A program made the translations under genes and the position numbers. A stretch of DNA of 64,000 bases from JAPLJM01 sp963708515 (GTDB lineage: Bacteria; Desulfobacterota; Syntrophia; Syntrophales; Fen-1087). Of the stretch, positions 53,666 to 62,678 are shown piece by piece; the stretch's first letter is position 1, and each line of letters begins with the position of its first letter. The stretch is taken from positions 113,796 through 177,795 of the forward strand of contig CAVPSX010000002.1 in assembly GCA_963708515.1 (NCBI GenBank). The letters run 5' to 3'. The notes beneath the pieces are model-generated. The model made no database searches and was not told the origin of the DNA. It was given only the letters and a program-made list of their open reading frames with translations.

Positions 53666-54355
53666 TCAGCTTTCCATGTCGAATTTTGTCTTGTCGGCCC
53701 CGCAAATTGGGCAAACCCAGTCCTCCGGCAGATCTGCGAAGGGGGTTCCGGGCTTGATGTTCGCATCCGGATCGCCCTGTTCGGGATCATAGATATAACC
53801 GCAGATCGAGCAGACATACTTCGGCGACTTTTTCATTCTTGGTTTCAGCTCCTGTTCCGTGTATGTAGGCGCGTTTTTGGGCGCCTTGCCCTTTTTGATA
53901 TTCTTATAATAATCATAACTCAACGGCGGTTCATCGTTAAGGACATGCCCGTCGACGACGTGGCCCGCAAAGATCGTGTGGGTGCCGCAGTCCAATTCAC
54001 CCGCCACCTCCGCTTCGATATAGGCAATCGCATGCTGAAGCACGACGGGTACACCCGTTGCACCCGACTTGTAACTTACCCCATCAAATTTGTTCACATT
54101 TTTACCTGAGCGAAAACCGAAGAGGCCGATGAACGTCATAGGGGTGTTCTGGGACAGGATGGAGATGGAAAATTTCCGACTGGCCTGGATGTAGCTATGC
54201 GTCAGGTTGTCCTTGCAAATGCTGACGGCGACGGTCGGTGGATTGGAAGTCACCTGAAACAGGGCGTTGGCGATTTGCCCATTGATCTGGCCGTCTTTCA
54301 GGGAGCTGACCACATAAAGACCGTAACTCAACTTGCGAAACGCTTCAATGCCCAT
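53666..54355 (-). CDS. flavin reductase-rubredoxin fusion (high-molecular-weight rubredoxin, Hrb-like)
   Basis: A 229-aa protein. Residues 1-150 are a flavin-reductase-like FMN domain (MGIEAFRKLSYGLYVVSS, FQVTSNPPTVAVSICK, FGFRSGKNVNKFDGV). The C-terminal 55 residues are a full rubredoxin (YVCSICGYIYDPEQGDP, DWVCPICGADKTKF). The ATG at 54355 has AGGAG upstream and the longer frame before it belongs to the neighbour. In Moorella such a protein feeds electrons to a flavodiiron NO/O2 reductase. Here the gene follows a beta-lactamase-fold protein by 13 bp. Confidence 0.92.
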   Translation of the reverse strand: MGIEAFRKLSYGLYVVSSLKDGQINGQIANALFQVTSNPPTVAVSICKDNLTHSYIQASRKFSISILSQNTPMTFIGLFGFRSGKNVNKFDGVSYKSGATGVPVVLQHAIAYIEAEVAGELDCGTHTIFAGHVVDGHVLNDEPPLSYDYYKNIKKGKAPKNAPTYTEQELKPRMKKSPKYVCSICGYIYDPEQGDPDANIKPGTPFADLPEDWVCPICGADKTKFDMES

Positions 54356-54368
54356 TTTGCTTCTCCTT

Positions 54369-55265
54369 TTACATATTCTTGCCCGTGAATTTGAGCATCT
54401 GCTTGAAGACCCCTTCCAGGATGTCCGGGGCAATGAAATATCCGGGATTGAGCCGATAAAAATCTTCCGTGATGGACTTGGCGGCGGCGTCAAGGTCTCC
54501 GGTGTTTTTGAGATAGCAGTTCTCTAATTCCGCCTTCCACCGGCGTCCTTCGGTCAGGGTCAGATCGATGAACCCGCCCGCCTCGTCTCCGGTGATATAA
54601 CCGTAGTGGTCTGCGCAGTAATAGCTGACAGGCAGCGGTTTTATTTTTTCCAGGCTTTCCAGGTACTGGATCGTATTGGTGTTCATGGAAGGAAAGCAAA
54701 CGTCTGCAAAGGGAATGCCCCCACAGTCTGACGGAAACAGGGCTTTCATCGCCGGTTCGTAGGCTGTGATGGAGCAGTTGGTGTGGCCCGGAGTATCGAA
54801 GATTTGCAAGGTAATTCCGCCCAGATCGACGACATCCCCCTCGCCGACGGCCGTTCCCTTGATGTCGTCGCGCCAGTCGAGGTCATAGGCCTTGAGGGCG
54901 TCTCCGGCGCCCGCCATCTGCGCACTCATGTGGCCATAGGTGTTCATGATCTCGATGGCCTTGGGCATGGCGAGGATTTTCCAGGCCGGCGCAGACGCCA
55001 GAATATCAATGTCGGGCCAGGTCCGCTTGATATAGGGCACGATTCCCGTATGGTCGAAGTGGGAATGCAGGATCAGGAACTTTTTTATTTTCCCCGCATC
55101 GATTCCGAATGATTGCATCTGCTTGAGCACATCGGGGAGAATAAAGGTGAGTCCCCCGTTGATGAGCATGGCGCCGTCGGCGCCCTCCAGGCAATAGACC
55201 CCGGACTCCTCCCGGCCGAGATACCAGAAATGATCCGTGATTTTTCCCGCTTTGCGAAATCGCAT
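54369..55265 (-). CDS. metallo-beta-lactamase-fold protein, possible diiron oxygen-binding protein
   Basis: A 298-aa protein from the ATG at 55265, preceded by AGGGGGT. Metal ligands are in LHSHFDHTG near residue 72, a histidine in DTPGHTNCS, and ADHYG near residue 200. It resembles the lactamase-like domain of flavodiiron proteins but has no flavodoxin domain. It sits next to the Hrb-like reductase, so the two could form a split flavodiiron-type system. A plain hydrolase is the alternative. Confidence 0.82.
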   Translation of the reverse strand: MRFRKAGKITDHFWYLGREESGVYCLEGADGAMLINGGLTFILPDVLKQMQSFGIDAGKIKKFLILHSHFDHTGIVPYIKRTWPDIDILASAPAWKILAMPKAIEIMNTYGHMSAQMAGAGDALKAYDLDWRDDIKGTAVGEGDVVDLGGITLQIFDTPGHTNCSITAYEPAMKALFPSDCGGIPFADVCFPSMNTNTIQYLESLEKIKPLPVSYYCADHYGYITGDEAGGFIDLTLTEGRRWKAELENCYLKNTGDLDAAAKSITEDFYRLNPGYFIAPDILEGVFKQMLKFTGKNM

Positions 55266-55793
55266 GGCGCGCACCCCCTGCAGGTTCATATAGGTTTTCG
55301 GTCGTATGTATAGTCAATATCCGTTGTCATCGCAAGCACAAAGAAGTCAGGTTCATCCGGTGATGCGTACTTTTGATTTATAAAAGAATGAAATGTATGA
55401 ATCGTTCCGGAGCTTTCTTTCACCTATACGCATCCTTGATATTACCGACAGGTCATTCATTAGTTTATTGAAGTCGTGATTTCCGGCTGATGAGTTTGTG
55501 TAGCAGCTTGCAGACCGTTATGCTCAGGAGCGAACAATGAAAAAATGAAATGCGCCGGTTATTGACGCTACCTACAAGCCCTTAGCATGCCCGTTTGATG
55601 AGAAACGAAGATTACCGATTGAATCTTTAATGAATCTTATTCGGAATTTCCCTCATTATACCCCAATCCTATCCCTAAAACTGGACTGGCTTTCGGCTGG
55701 AGGTCAAAAGTCAGACCCGGATGCTTATGCATGAGGTTTTCCGCCTTTCGTTTCCGCCTATTTGCCCGACTTTTTCTGTGTACATCGAGTGAT
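55266..55793. other. 528-bp region without a supported gene
   Basis: No reading frame here has family features. It holds A/T-rich sequence after the lactamase-fold gene and, at 55749-55786, the second copy of the short sequence CGTTTCCGCCTATTTGCCCG seen also at 20749-20784. The region may be the remains of a lost element. Confidence 0.5.
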
Positions 55794-56390
55794 TCAATCA
55801 GCTTTCCCTTGCCCGCGGGAATCCACGGACAGTGAAACCAGACGGGCAATAAGAATCGCCGGATAGAGCTGACCGGTGAAGGCCTCGAACATCACAGCGG
55901 TTCGTGCAAACGGGTTCAGAGGTGTAATATCCCCGTATCCCAGTGTCGTGAGCGTGATGGTGCTGAAGTAAATGAAGTCCTGCGCCATGAAATTGCTTGC
56001 TACCTGCGATGGTGTCGCGAATTGGAATGAACGGGGGGACAGATACTCGATCAGCGTATAAATAAGTGAAAAAATGACCGATAGTAGAAGATAGCCTGCG
56101 ACAGCTCCCCGGACTCGGTGAGCCGTGACGGGACCTGGCCGGAAGACGTGCCACAAAACGATGGCAAGAAGGGACGTCGCGAAGAAGATCGTGAGAACTG
56201 CCTCGGTCAGGACGAAAATCGTGCTCCCAGTCGAAACCCGCAGCCAATGAACTGCTAAGTAGAGGATGACGACGAAGGCAATGGAGACCCGGAAAATCTT
56301 GCGCTCCGTCATGGCAAACAGCCCGCCTGCAAGAATCAGTGCCATGATGAGGCTGCTTATCATTCTCAGTATGCCGATCTGATTTGCCAA
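55794..56390 (-). CDS. two-pore-segment potassium channel (N-terminus displaced by a frameshift)
   Basis: A 198-aa membrane protein with several hydrophobic segments and the K+ selectivity filter TTLGYGDITP near residue 148. The visible start MANQIGILRMISS is probably not the real one. On the minus strand from 56482 another frame reads MLKRLFNFWYEDRSLSVFLI, and dropping one T in TTTT at about 56404-56407 joins it as YVFVINPLANQIGIL. The whole gene would then be 55794-56482, about 228 aa. The shift is an error or a recent mutation. Confidence 0.8.
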   Translation of the reverse strand: MANQIGILRMISSLIMALILAGGLFAMTERKIFRVSIAFVVILYLAVHWLRVSTGSTIFVLTEAVLTIFFATSLLAIVLWHVFRPGPVTAHRVRGAVAGYLLLSVIFSLIYTLIEYLSPRSFQFATPSQVASNFMAQDFIYFSTITLTTLGYGDITPLNPFARTAVMFEAFTGQLYPAILIARLVSLSVDSRGQGKAD

Positions 56391-56475
56391 CGGGTTGATG
56401 ACAAAACGTAGGAGACGAGGCAGATTAAAAAAACCGACAGGCTGCGGTCTTCGTACCAGAAATTAAATAGGCGCT

Positions 56476-56682
56476 TCAGCATGGGTGCACCGTGGTTTTC
56501 ACGTCCCCTATGCCGATTCTTCTTGACGTCCGAGCTCGGGATGCTCTGCCGGCTCCCGCCAACCCAATATCGGGTGAGCCGAACTCGTAAAGCCCAATCC
56601 GACCGGCATAGGCTAACTCACCGGAAAAGATAGCCGCAAAAACCATGGCGAAAGCCACTCTGATTGATCCTGATTGTTTCAT
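56476..56682 (-). pseudogene. N-terminal remnant of an outer-membrane porin (FadL/OmpP1-like)
   Basis: Starts MKQSGSIRVAFAMVFAAIFS with a signal peptide ending near AYA-GRIGL. It continues YEFGSPDIGLAGAGRASRAR, the first conserved stretch of FadL-type transporters, then loses similarity and stops after about 68 residues. The family needs some 400 residues. The remnant's stop overlaps the possible ATG of the potassium channel gene. It looks like the leftover 5' end of a deleted gene. Confidence 0.6.
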
Positions 56683-56822
56683 AAATACGTCCATTTCCAT
56701 TCCGATCCAGGGGCTCTGCGCCAGGACCCTCTTTTATTTCATAAGTTCCAGCCACGCACTTATGCATGTTCCTGCGTCGGTTTCTTATGCGTCTTCCCCG
56801 TATCTCCGTCAACACATCCGGC

Positions 56823-57920
56823 TCACGGTCCGCTGGGCGGCAGCAAGTAGAGCGTGATGGCAAACATCAGGTAAACCCCGAGGACCAGCACACCGATAAA
56901 CCAGGCGCTACGGCCACCATTGGAAACCAGTGCCGCCGTAAGGGTCGCCAGCAGCATCATGAGTACTGCACCGGGCCAGAACTCCAGGGTCATGGGCGAC
57001 GGCCCCAGCACGTAGCTGGCAAGAACCAGCACCGGGGCCACGAACAGGGCGATCTGCGTCGCGCTTCCCAGGGCGATGCCCACGCTGAGATCCAGTCGGT
57101 TCTTGCGTGCAGCCGAAAACGCCGCAGCCATCTCCGCGGCACCGCCGACGAGCGCCACGACGATGAAGCCGACGAAGACGTCAGACATCCCCATCGCCTG
57201 GGCGGCTTCCTGCACGGACGCGACGAACACCTCACTGACCAGCGCGACCAGAACCGTGATACCGCCCAGGGTTACCAGCGCCAGATTGAGCGGCCAGGGC
57301 GCTTTATCTTCCTCCTCATGCACTGCCGCCGAACCGAAGAACTCGCGGTGTGTCTTGAGTGTAAACAGAAGTCCCAGACCGTAGATCAAGATCAGCAGGA
57401 CGGCCAGGCACAGACTGAGATTCTGCGTAACATCCGCGATTGATTCCGCCTCCCTGCGGCCGACAACCGTCGGCAGAAACAACCCAATTGTTGCCAAAAA
57501 CAAGAGACCGGCTTGAAGCCGTGCACTGGCATTATTAAATTGTTGCGCATGGTGTTTGAGTCCGCCGAGCAGGAACGAGGCTCCCAGCATGAACAATGTA
57601 TTGGTCACAATCGCTCCGGCGATGGATGCCTTGACCAGCATGTACTCCCCGGCGCTCAGTGCGGTCAGGGCAATCACGAGCTCGGTCAGGTTGCCCAGCG
57701 TAGCGTTGAGCAGGCCGCCGACGTTATCGCCGGTCTTCGCAGCCACCGACTCCGTAGCGTGGCTGAGCAATGCCGCGAGTGGCACAATAGCGAGGACCGA
57801 TAGCGCGAAAAGCAGGGTCTGCGCTTCCGGCCTGACCTGTTCGACGACAAACACCGCCGGCACGAACACCAGTAACCACAAGATCGGGTTGTGAATAATT
57901 TCCTTGAAGAGCAGATTCAT
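56823..57920 (-). CDS. calcium/proton antiporter (CaCA family, CaxA-like)
   Basis: A 365-aa protein with about eleven membrane segments. The two alpha repeats are visible: GGLLNATLGNLTELVIALTA near residue 68 and VALVGGAAEMAAAFSAARKN near 253. An acidic loop HEEEDKAPW separates the halves. It exports Ca2+ (or other divalent cations) in exchange for H+. The length and order match bacterial and plant CAX. It lies downstream of the BrnA-like gene on the same strand, 400 bp away. Confidence 0.92.
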   Translation of the reverse strand: MNLLFKEIIHNPILWLLVFVPAVFVVEQVRPEAQTLLFALSVLAIVPLAALLSHATESVAAKTGDNVGGLLNATLGNLTELVIALTALSAGEYMLVKASIAGAIVTNTLFMLGASFLLGGLKHHAQQFNNASARLQAGLLFLATIGLFLPTVVGRREAESIADVTQNLSLCLAVLLILIYGLGLLFTLKTHREFFGSAAVHEEEDKAPWPLNLALVTLGGITVLVALVSEVFVASVQEAAQAMGMSDVFVGFIVVALVGGAAEMAAAFSAARKNRLDLSVGIALGSATQIALFVAPVLVLASYVLGPSPMTLEFWPGAVLMMLLATLTAALVSNGGRSAWFIGVLVLGVYLMFAITLYLLPPSGP

Positions 57921-58322
57921 GTTTCACCTCCGCTGGATGGCCGGCCCCATCCCCGAGCCGGGTTGGTAGGCAAGCTGAACCGGATCACCGGCCAGAGTAT
58001 AAGACAAGGAAATCTCGTATGTCAAAGGATATATGGCGGTTAAATGGGGATACTGAACGGAAAGTGCGGGCAGGATGTAGGAGATCACTCCTTCCCTGGA
58101 ATATTTCAACCACCGATTCCGTTATTGTCATCTGCATGTCCCCCGTGAGCCTCCATGTCTAATATTTGATTCATTTTTGTGAATAAATCACCCGCAGAGA
58201 TTCCTTCATCATCTTTGAAACGATGCCGGTGGAATAATGCATTGGAGGGTAAAAAACGCATGAATCAATGGTCTCCTCTCTCCCCCCAGAATGTAATATA
58301 ATAATATATAGTATGTATCAGA
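57921..58322. other. 402-bp region without a supported gene
   Basis: A 61-codon minus-strand frame at 57924-58109 has no family features and no good ribosome site. The rest is A/T-rich, with ATATAATAATATATAG near 58300 just after the antitoxin gene. No hairpin terminator was recognised. Confidence 0.4.
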
Positions 58323-58586
58323 TTAGGCATTTAATTCTTTCGAGAGACGCTCAGATAAAAATATTTTGATGAGCGATTGATATGGAACATCTCTCTTGTT
58401 GGCAATGAGCGTTAACTCTTCAAGCATGATTTGCGGCAGACGCAAAGAAATCGTTCTGAGAGAAGGCTTGATGTTGGGTAGCAAAACCCGACTTGCCTTC
58501 GACCAGTCAATATAGTCGGAAGAATCAGCGTTTGCCCAAAATTCACGCTCTTCGGCTTCAGTTTTGAATTTAGGTATTTTTTTCAT
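58323..58586 (-). CDS. BrnA/CopG-type antitoxin
   Basis: An 87-aa protein. It begins MKKIPKFKTEAEEREFWANA, the usual start of BrnA-like antitoxins (DxxDWxxA region: SSDYIDWSKAS). The C-terminal ribbon-helix-helix DNA-binding part is TISLRLPQIMLEELTLIANK followed by RDVPYQSLIKIFLSERL. It would bind a BrnT toxin and repress its own operon. Only a C-terminal remnant of the toxin gene is found upstream, so it may be an orphan. Confidence 0.8.
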   Translation of the reverse strand: MKKIPKFKTEAEEREFWANADSSDYIDWSKASRVLLPNIKPSLRTISLRLPQIMLEELTLIANKRDVPYQSLIKIFLSERLSKELNA

Positions 58587-58674
58587 GGTATTGATACGCC
58601 TCTCTTTCCTTGCAATTCATGTCTCGTGCTGAAATAATCCGGATGAGGTTATCCCTCACGGTAAATACAATAAA
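58570..58674 (-). pseudogene. C-terminal remnant of a BrnT-type toxin
   Basis: The frame reads VFTVRDNLIRIISARDMNCK and then EREAYQYHEKNT before a stop that overlaps the antitoxin start. The RIISAR and the ER..Y pattern are the conserved end of BrnT toxins (RIISARxAxxxERxxY). A stop codon lies a few codons upstream, and no N-terminal half is seen. The expected full length is about 90 residues, so some 55 are missing. Confidence 0.6.
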
Positions 58675-58844
58675 TTAGAATAAATCAGCAAGAAATACAT
58701 TTCCAGCAAGCATGTAAAAGTCGGATGAACCAGCAGTTATGCATGGAAAATGACGGCCTTCCATGCTATGAATCCATAGCTGCCCCAATACCGACGGGGC
58801 TCCTATGATGCAAGCGCTCAGTAAGGATAATAAAGGAGGGAAAG

Positions 58845-60869
58845 ATGAAATCGATCAGCAATCTGGATGCACTCTTCAGACCGCGCAGCGTAGCCATGAT
58901 CGGCGCTTCGGCCAGCCCCGGGAAACTCGGCCATGACATTCTCTACAATCTGATCCATGCCGGGTTCGGCGGGCCCATTTATCCCGTCAACCCCAAGGCG
59001 GATGAGCTTCTCGGGTTGCGAGTTTACAAGGATATCGCCTCCCTTCCGGCGCCTCCCGATCTGGCCGTTGTCGTCATTCCTTCAAGAATGGTTTCGGGAG
59101 CCATCGAAGAATGCGGCATAATTGGGATCAAGGCGGCCGTCGTCGTGACCGGCGGTTTTGCCGAAGCGGGGCCGGATGGAGAAATACTTCAGAAAGAGCT
59201 GGCGGACATCGCCGGCCGCTACGGTGTGCGCGTCGTCGGTCCCAATTGTCAGGGGATCAACAGTCCGCACCACCACCTCTGCGCCTCCTGGCCCCTGATT
59301 ACCGCCCGGGGCCGGATTGCCTTTGTGTCCCAGAGCGGCACGGTCGGAGCGGCGCTCATCGACTGGGCCAGCCAAGACCAGATCGGTTTCAGCGTGTTTG
59401 TCAGTCTGGGCAACCGCGCGGATGTGGATGAGGCGGACTGCATCCGGTATTTCAATGAAGATCCGGACACAAAAGTGATCGCCATTTACATGGAAGGGGT
59501 CAAGCGGCCTGCGTTATTTCTGGAATCCCTTGAACGGGCGACGAAGCCCATCGTGATCCTGAAGGCCGGGCGGACGGCCCGCGGCCGCGTCGCGGCGGAA
59601 AGCCACACGAAATCCCTGGCGGGCGACGACGCCGTCTACGGGGCGATCTTCGATAAGTACAAGGTTCATCGGGCGGATAACCTCGAAGAACTCTACGATT
59701 TTGCCAAGGCCCTGGCGTATATGGAAAAGCCTTCCGGGAAGCGCCTGCTCAATATTTCCAGTTCCGGCGGCGCGGCCATTCTGGCCATCGACGAGGCGGA
59801 GAAACTGGGATTCGAAAATCCGGCGCCGTCGAAAGCTCTGCAGCAGCGGCTGCGGGCCTTTCTGCCGGCCCACTGCGGGGTCAGCAATCCCATTGATCTC
59901 ACGGGTGACGCCATTTCCGATCCCAGCCTTTACGCCAAAGTCATAGCCGCCGCCAAGTCGGACTATGACACCAGCGTGGTGATCTTCGGCGATCCCATTC
60001 ACGGCGCGTCCGACATTGTCACCGGAAAAGGTGAACTGATCGTTTACTGCGGAGGCGCCGACGTGGAGCGTGAGGAAACTCTTTTGCTGCATCGCAAAGG
60101 GATTCCCGTCTATCCGACGCCGGAGCGAGGGATTCGGGCCCTCTACCAGCTTGTCCGCTTCGATGAAGCCCGGCCTGCAAAAAAAACCCCTCATGCGGCC
60201 GCACCGGAAACGGCTCTGAACCTCATGCCGGCCCGGAAGGCCGCCGCCTTGCTGAAGAAATACGGGGTTTCCGCCGTGGACGCAAAGCCGGCGCCGTCGT
60301 CAAAGGATGCGGTCGTGCTGGCAAGGAAATATAAAAAACCGGTGGTTCTCAAGATTGCCTCCCCGGATGTGGCTCACAAAACCGATGTCGGCGGGGTCCG
60401 GCTCAATCTGGCCAAAGCGTCGGAGGTCAAAAGCGCCTTTGAAGATATCGTGAAAAGTGTCCGGAGGAAGGCGCCGGGCGCGCGGATTGATGGTGTTACG
60501 GTTTCACCCATGGCAGATCCGGGCGGGCTAGAGATCATACTAGGCGTCATCAGGGATCCCCAGTACGGGCCTGCCCTGATGTTCGGCCTGGGCGGGATTT
60601 TCACGGAAATTTACAGGGATGTGCAGTTCTGCCTGCTGCCGGGTACGGTTGATGAGTTCCGGCGCATGATCAGAGGCATCAAGGGTTATCCGCTGCTTTC
60701 CGGCGTTCGCGGCCAGCAGCCGAAGGACGAGAAGGCCCTGATCGGGAGCATGAAAGCCCTGTCAAAACTGGTCAAGGACCATCCGGAGATCGACCAGATC
60801 GATCTGAACCCGATTCTGGTTTATGAAGAGGGCGTGGCGGTGGTTGACTACCGGATTTATACCCGGTAA
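58845..60869 (+). CDS. acyl-CoA/acetate--CoA ligase (ADP-forming), fused alpha-beta subunits
   Basis: Interconverts acyl-CoA, ADP and phosphate with acid, CoA and ATP, giving ATP by substrate-level phosphorylation in many anaerobes. It is 674 aa. The N-terminal CoA-binding domain has PRSVAMIGASASPGKLGHDI, then succinyl-CoA-ligase-like parts with SQSGTVGAALIDWA and the catalytic histidine in ESHTKSLAG. The C-terminal ATP-grasp domain has VLKIASPDVAHKTDVGGVRL and GLGGIFTEIYRDV. An AGGAGG site precedes the ATG. In Syntrophus-type bacteria an enzyme of this class makes ATP from acetyl-CoA. Confidence 0.93.
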   Translation: MKSISNLDALFRPRSVAMIGASASPGKLGHDILYNLIHAGFGGPIYPVNPKADELLGLRVYKDIASLPAPPDLAVVVIPSRMVSGAIEECGIIGIKAAVVVTGGFAEAGPDGEILQKELADIAGRYGVRVVGPNCQGINSPHHHLCASWPLITARGRIAFVSQSGTVGAALIDWASQDQIGFSVFVSLGNRADVDEADCIRYFNEDPDTKVIAIYMEGVKRPALFLESLERATKPIVILKAGRTARGRVAAESHTKSLAGDDAVYGAIFDKYKVHRADNLEELYDFAKALAYMEKPSGKRLLNISSSGGAAILAIDEAEKLGFENPAPSKALQQRLRAFLPAHCGVSNPIDLTGDAISDPSLYAKVIAAAKSDYDTSVVIFGDPIHGASDIVTGKGELIVYCGGADVEREETLLLHRKGIPVYPTPERGIRALYQLVRFDEARPAKKTPHAAAPETALNLMPARKAAALLKKYGVSAVDAKPAPSSKDAVVLARKYKKPVVLKIASPDVAHKTDVGGVRLNLAKASEVKSAFEDIVKSVRRKAPGARIDGVTVSPMADPGGLEIILGVIRDPQYGPALMFGLGGIFTEIYRDVQFCLLPGTVDEFRRMIRGIKGYPLLSGVRGQQPKDEKALIGSMKALSKLVKDHPEIDQIDLNPILVYEEGVAVVDYRIYTR

Positions 60870-60877
60870 GGGGGCCG

Positions 60878-61418
60878 TCATGGCTGTTGAATCAGCTTTT
60901 TCAGTTCCCCCGCGAAGACATCGTACATTTTCCGGCTGAACAGCACGAAGCGGACCAGATCAGATCGCCATGTTCCCCGAGGTAGTCCATGGCGGTCCTC
61001 AGGGCAATGCGGGCTGCCTCCTCGAGCGGATAAGCGTAAACGCCGGTGCTGATCGCGGGGAAAGCCAGGCTTTTCAATCCTCTGGCGGACGCCAGTTTCA
61101 GGCTTTCCAGATAGGCGCTTTTAGAGCAGGCCGCTTCTCCGCTACCGCCGGCCCTGGTAGACGGGACCGACCGTATGGATGACGTATCGGGCCTTGAGGC
61201 TGCCGCCTGCGGTGATCACGGCCTGACCGGTCGGACAGCCGCCGATCTTGCGGCATTCCGACATGATGGAAGGTCCTCCGGCTGCGTGAATGGCGCCGTC
61301 CACGCCGGCCCCCCTGCCAGCCTCGTATTGGCGGCATTGACGACAGCGTCCGTTTCCTGCAGGGTAATATCACCCTGAATGAGGGATAAAGTGGCGTTAT
61401 TTTTATTTTGATATCCAT
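60878..61418 (-). pseudogene. macro-domain protein (ADP-ribose/O-acetyl-ADP-ribose hydrolase-like) with several frameshifts
   Basis: Read across frames on the minus strand, the sequence gives MDIK, then LIQGDITLQETDAVVNAANT, GVDGAIHAAGGPSIM, GGCPTGQAVITAGGSLKARY, VIHTVGPVYQGR, SLAFPAISTGVYAYPLEEAA and a tail FVLFSRKMYDVFAGELKKLI. These are the full set of macro-domain blocks in order. At least four single-base shifts are needed to join them. The ATG at 61418 has an AGGAG site. Every motif is intact, so these may be sequence errors rather than old decay. Confidence 0.75.
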
Positions 61419-61635
61419 AGCCGGGCTCCTTTTCCTAACCTTCCGTATAATGAAATGACGAAAAACTGTAAAGGAAAACTTGGCTGAGCCGACAGGAAAG
61501 CCTTTTCACTTGAATATTCGGGCTCTTAAATGATATACGTAAAATTATTTGTGTCCTGTTCATTGCGGGATGACCTCTGCCGGCAGGCCTCCTTTCCTTG
61601 ATTTATGGCATTGAACAAAAATAAGAGTACTGAAG

Positions 61636-62007
61636 ATGTCCTTCAGGAAGAGTTTCTTCAGGGAAAGAGCGGCTGTCTTGGGTCGGGCAGGGGATAGTGT
61701 TTCCAGGGCTCTCGAAAAATTGCACAGCATTGAAAACAGCCTGGAGGAAAGGATGGACCGGCTGGCGGAGATTGAACGGCTCGTCTCGCAGGATTTGACC
61801 GATGCCCGCAGCCTGAGCCAATTACGTCGTCAGATAGTTGCTGAAATCAATTGGGAGATCAGCAGATTCAACGGAGCTCGCGAATATGCCCTGATGAGGC
61901 TCTATTATCTGATCGTCACCCGTGAAGCGATGGGAATGAGGCGGCATCATTGGGTGGACCAGCACTACCGTGTACCGCCGCGAAAAAAACATCTGCAGGA
62001 TGACTGA
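61636..62007 (+). CDS. hypothetical protein before pcm
   Basis: A 123-aa protein not recognised as a named family. It is helical and charged, with a heptad-like stretch at residues 17-75 (VSRALEKLHSIENSLEERMD, LAEIERLVSQDLTDARSLSQ), so it may form a coiled coil. There is no signal peptide or membrane span. Its stop overlaps the pcm start (TGATGG), so it is translated together with pcm. The function is unknown. Confidence 0.6.
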   Translation: MSFRKSFFRERAAVLGRAGDSVSRALEKLHSIENSLEERMDRLAEIERLVSQDLTDARSLSQLRRQIVAEINWEISRFNGAREYALMRLYYLIVTREAMGMRRHHWVDQHYRVPPRKKHLQDD

Positions 62008-62661
62008 TGGACAGATATACAAAACAACGCATGAGGATGGTGGATACGCAGATCCACGCCCGAGGGGTCAAAGATGTACACCTCTTGAAGGTGATGGAAA
62101 CGATTCCCCGTCATCTGTTTGTCGAACAGGCTATGATCGATGGGCCTATGATGATAATCCTCTCTCCAATTGGTGAAAAGCAAACAATTCGCAGCCCTAT
62201 ATCGTGGCTTTAATGACCGAAGCTCTCGAATTGAAGGGAAAAGAAAAAGCGCTCGAGATCGGAACCGGTTCCGGTTATCAGACGGCCATTCTGTCGCAGC
62301 TTGCCGACCACGTTGTTAGGATCGAGCAGGATTGCATCATTGGCCGGCAGGGCCAGAAAGATACTCGATTATCTGAATGCCTTTAATGTGGCGATCAGGG
62401 TTGGGGACGGGACATATGGCTGGAATGAAGAAGCGCCCTTTGACGCTATCCTTGTAACAGCCGGCGGCCCCAAGGTTCCACCCATCCTCTTAGAACAACT
62501 TGGCGTGGGCGGCAGGCTTGTCATTCCTGTAGGAGACCGCTCGACACAGACGCTCCTTAAGGTGACACATTATTTGTGAGAACATCAATGACGTGATGAA
62601 GGAAGATTTAGGCGGATGCCGGTTTGTGGATCTTATCGGGGAGCACGGTTGGGAAAATTGA
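62007..62661 (+). pseudogene. pcm: protein-L-isoaspartate O-methyltransferase (Pcm) with at least five frameshifts
   Basis: Across the three frames the conserved blocks appear in order: RMRMVDTQIHARGVKDVHLL, PRHLFVEQAM, AYDDNPLS, IGEKQTI, QPYIV, ALMTEALELKGKEKALEIGT with the SAM-binding GTGSGYQTA, RARKILDYL, VGDGTYGW, APFDAILVTAGGPKVPP, GGRLVIPVGD and DLIGEHGWEN. At least five single-base gains or losses separate them. The intact enzyme repairs isoaspartyl residues. The gene order pcm-nlpD is common. As given, no functional protein is made. Confidence 0.8.
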
Positions 62662-62678
62662 ACGCACACCCCAGAGGC

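Noticed and set aside
55637..55849. Minus-strand frame of 70 codons
   Set aside because: It overlaps the end of the channel gene and a repeat-like stretch and has no recognisable features.
57924..58109. Minus-strand frame of 61 codons after the antiporter gene start
   Set aside because: It has no ribosome site, no family features, and odd composition.
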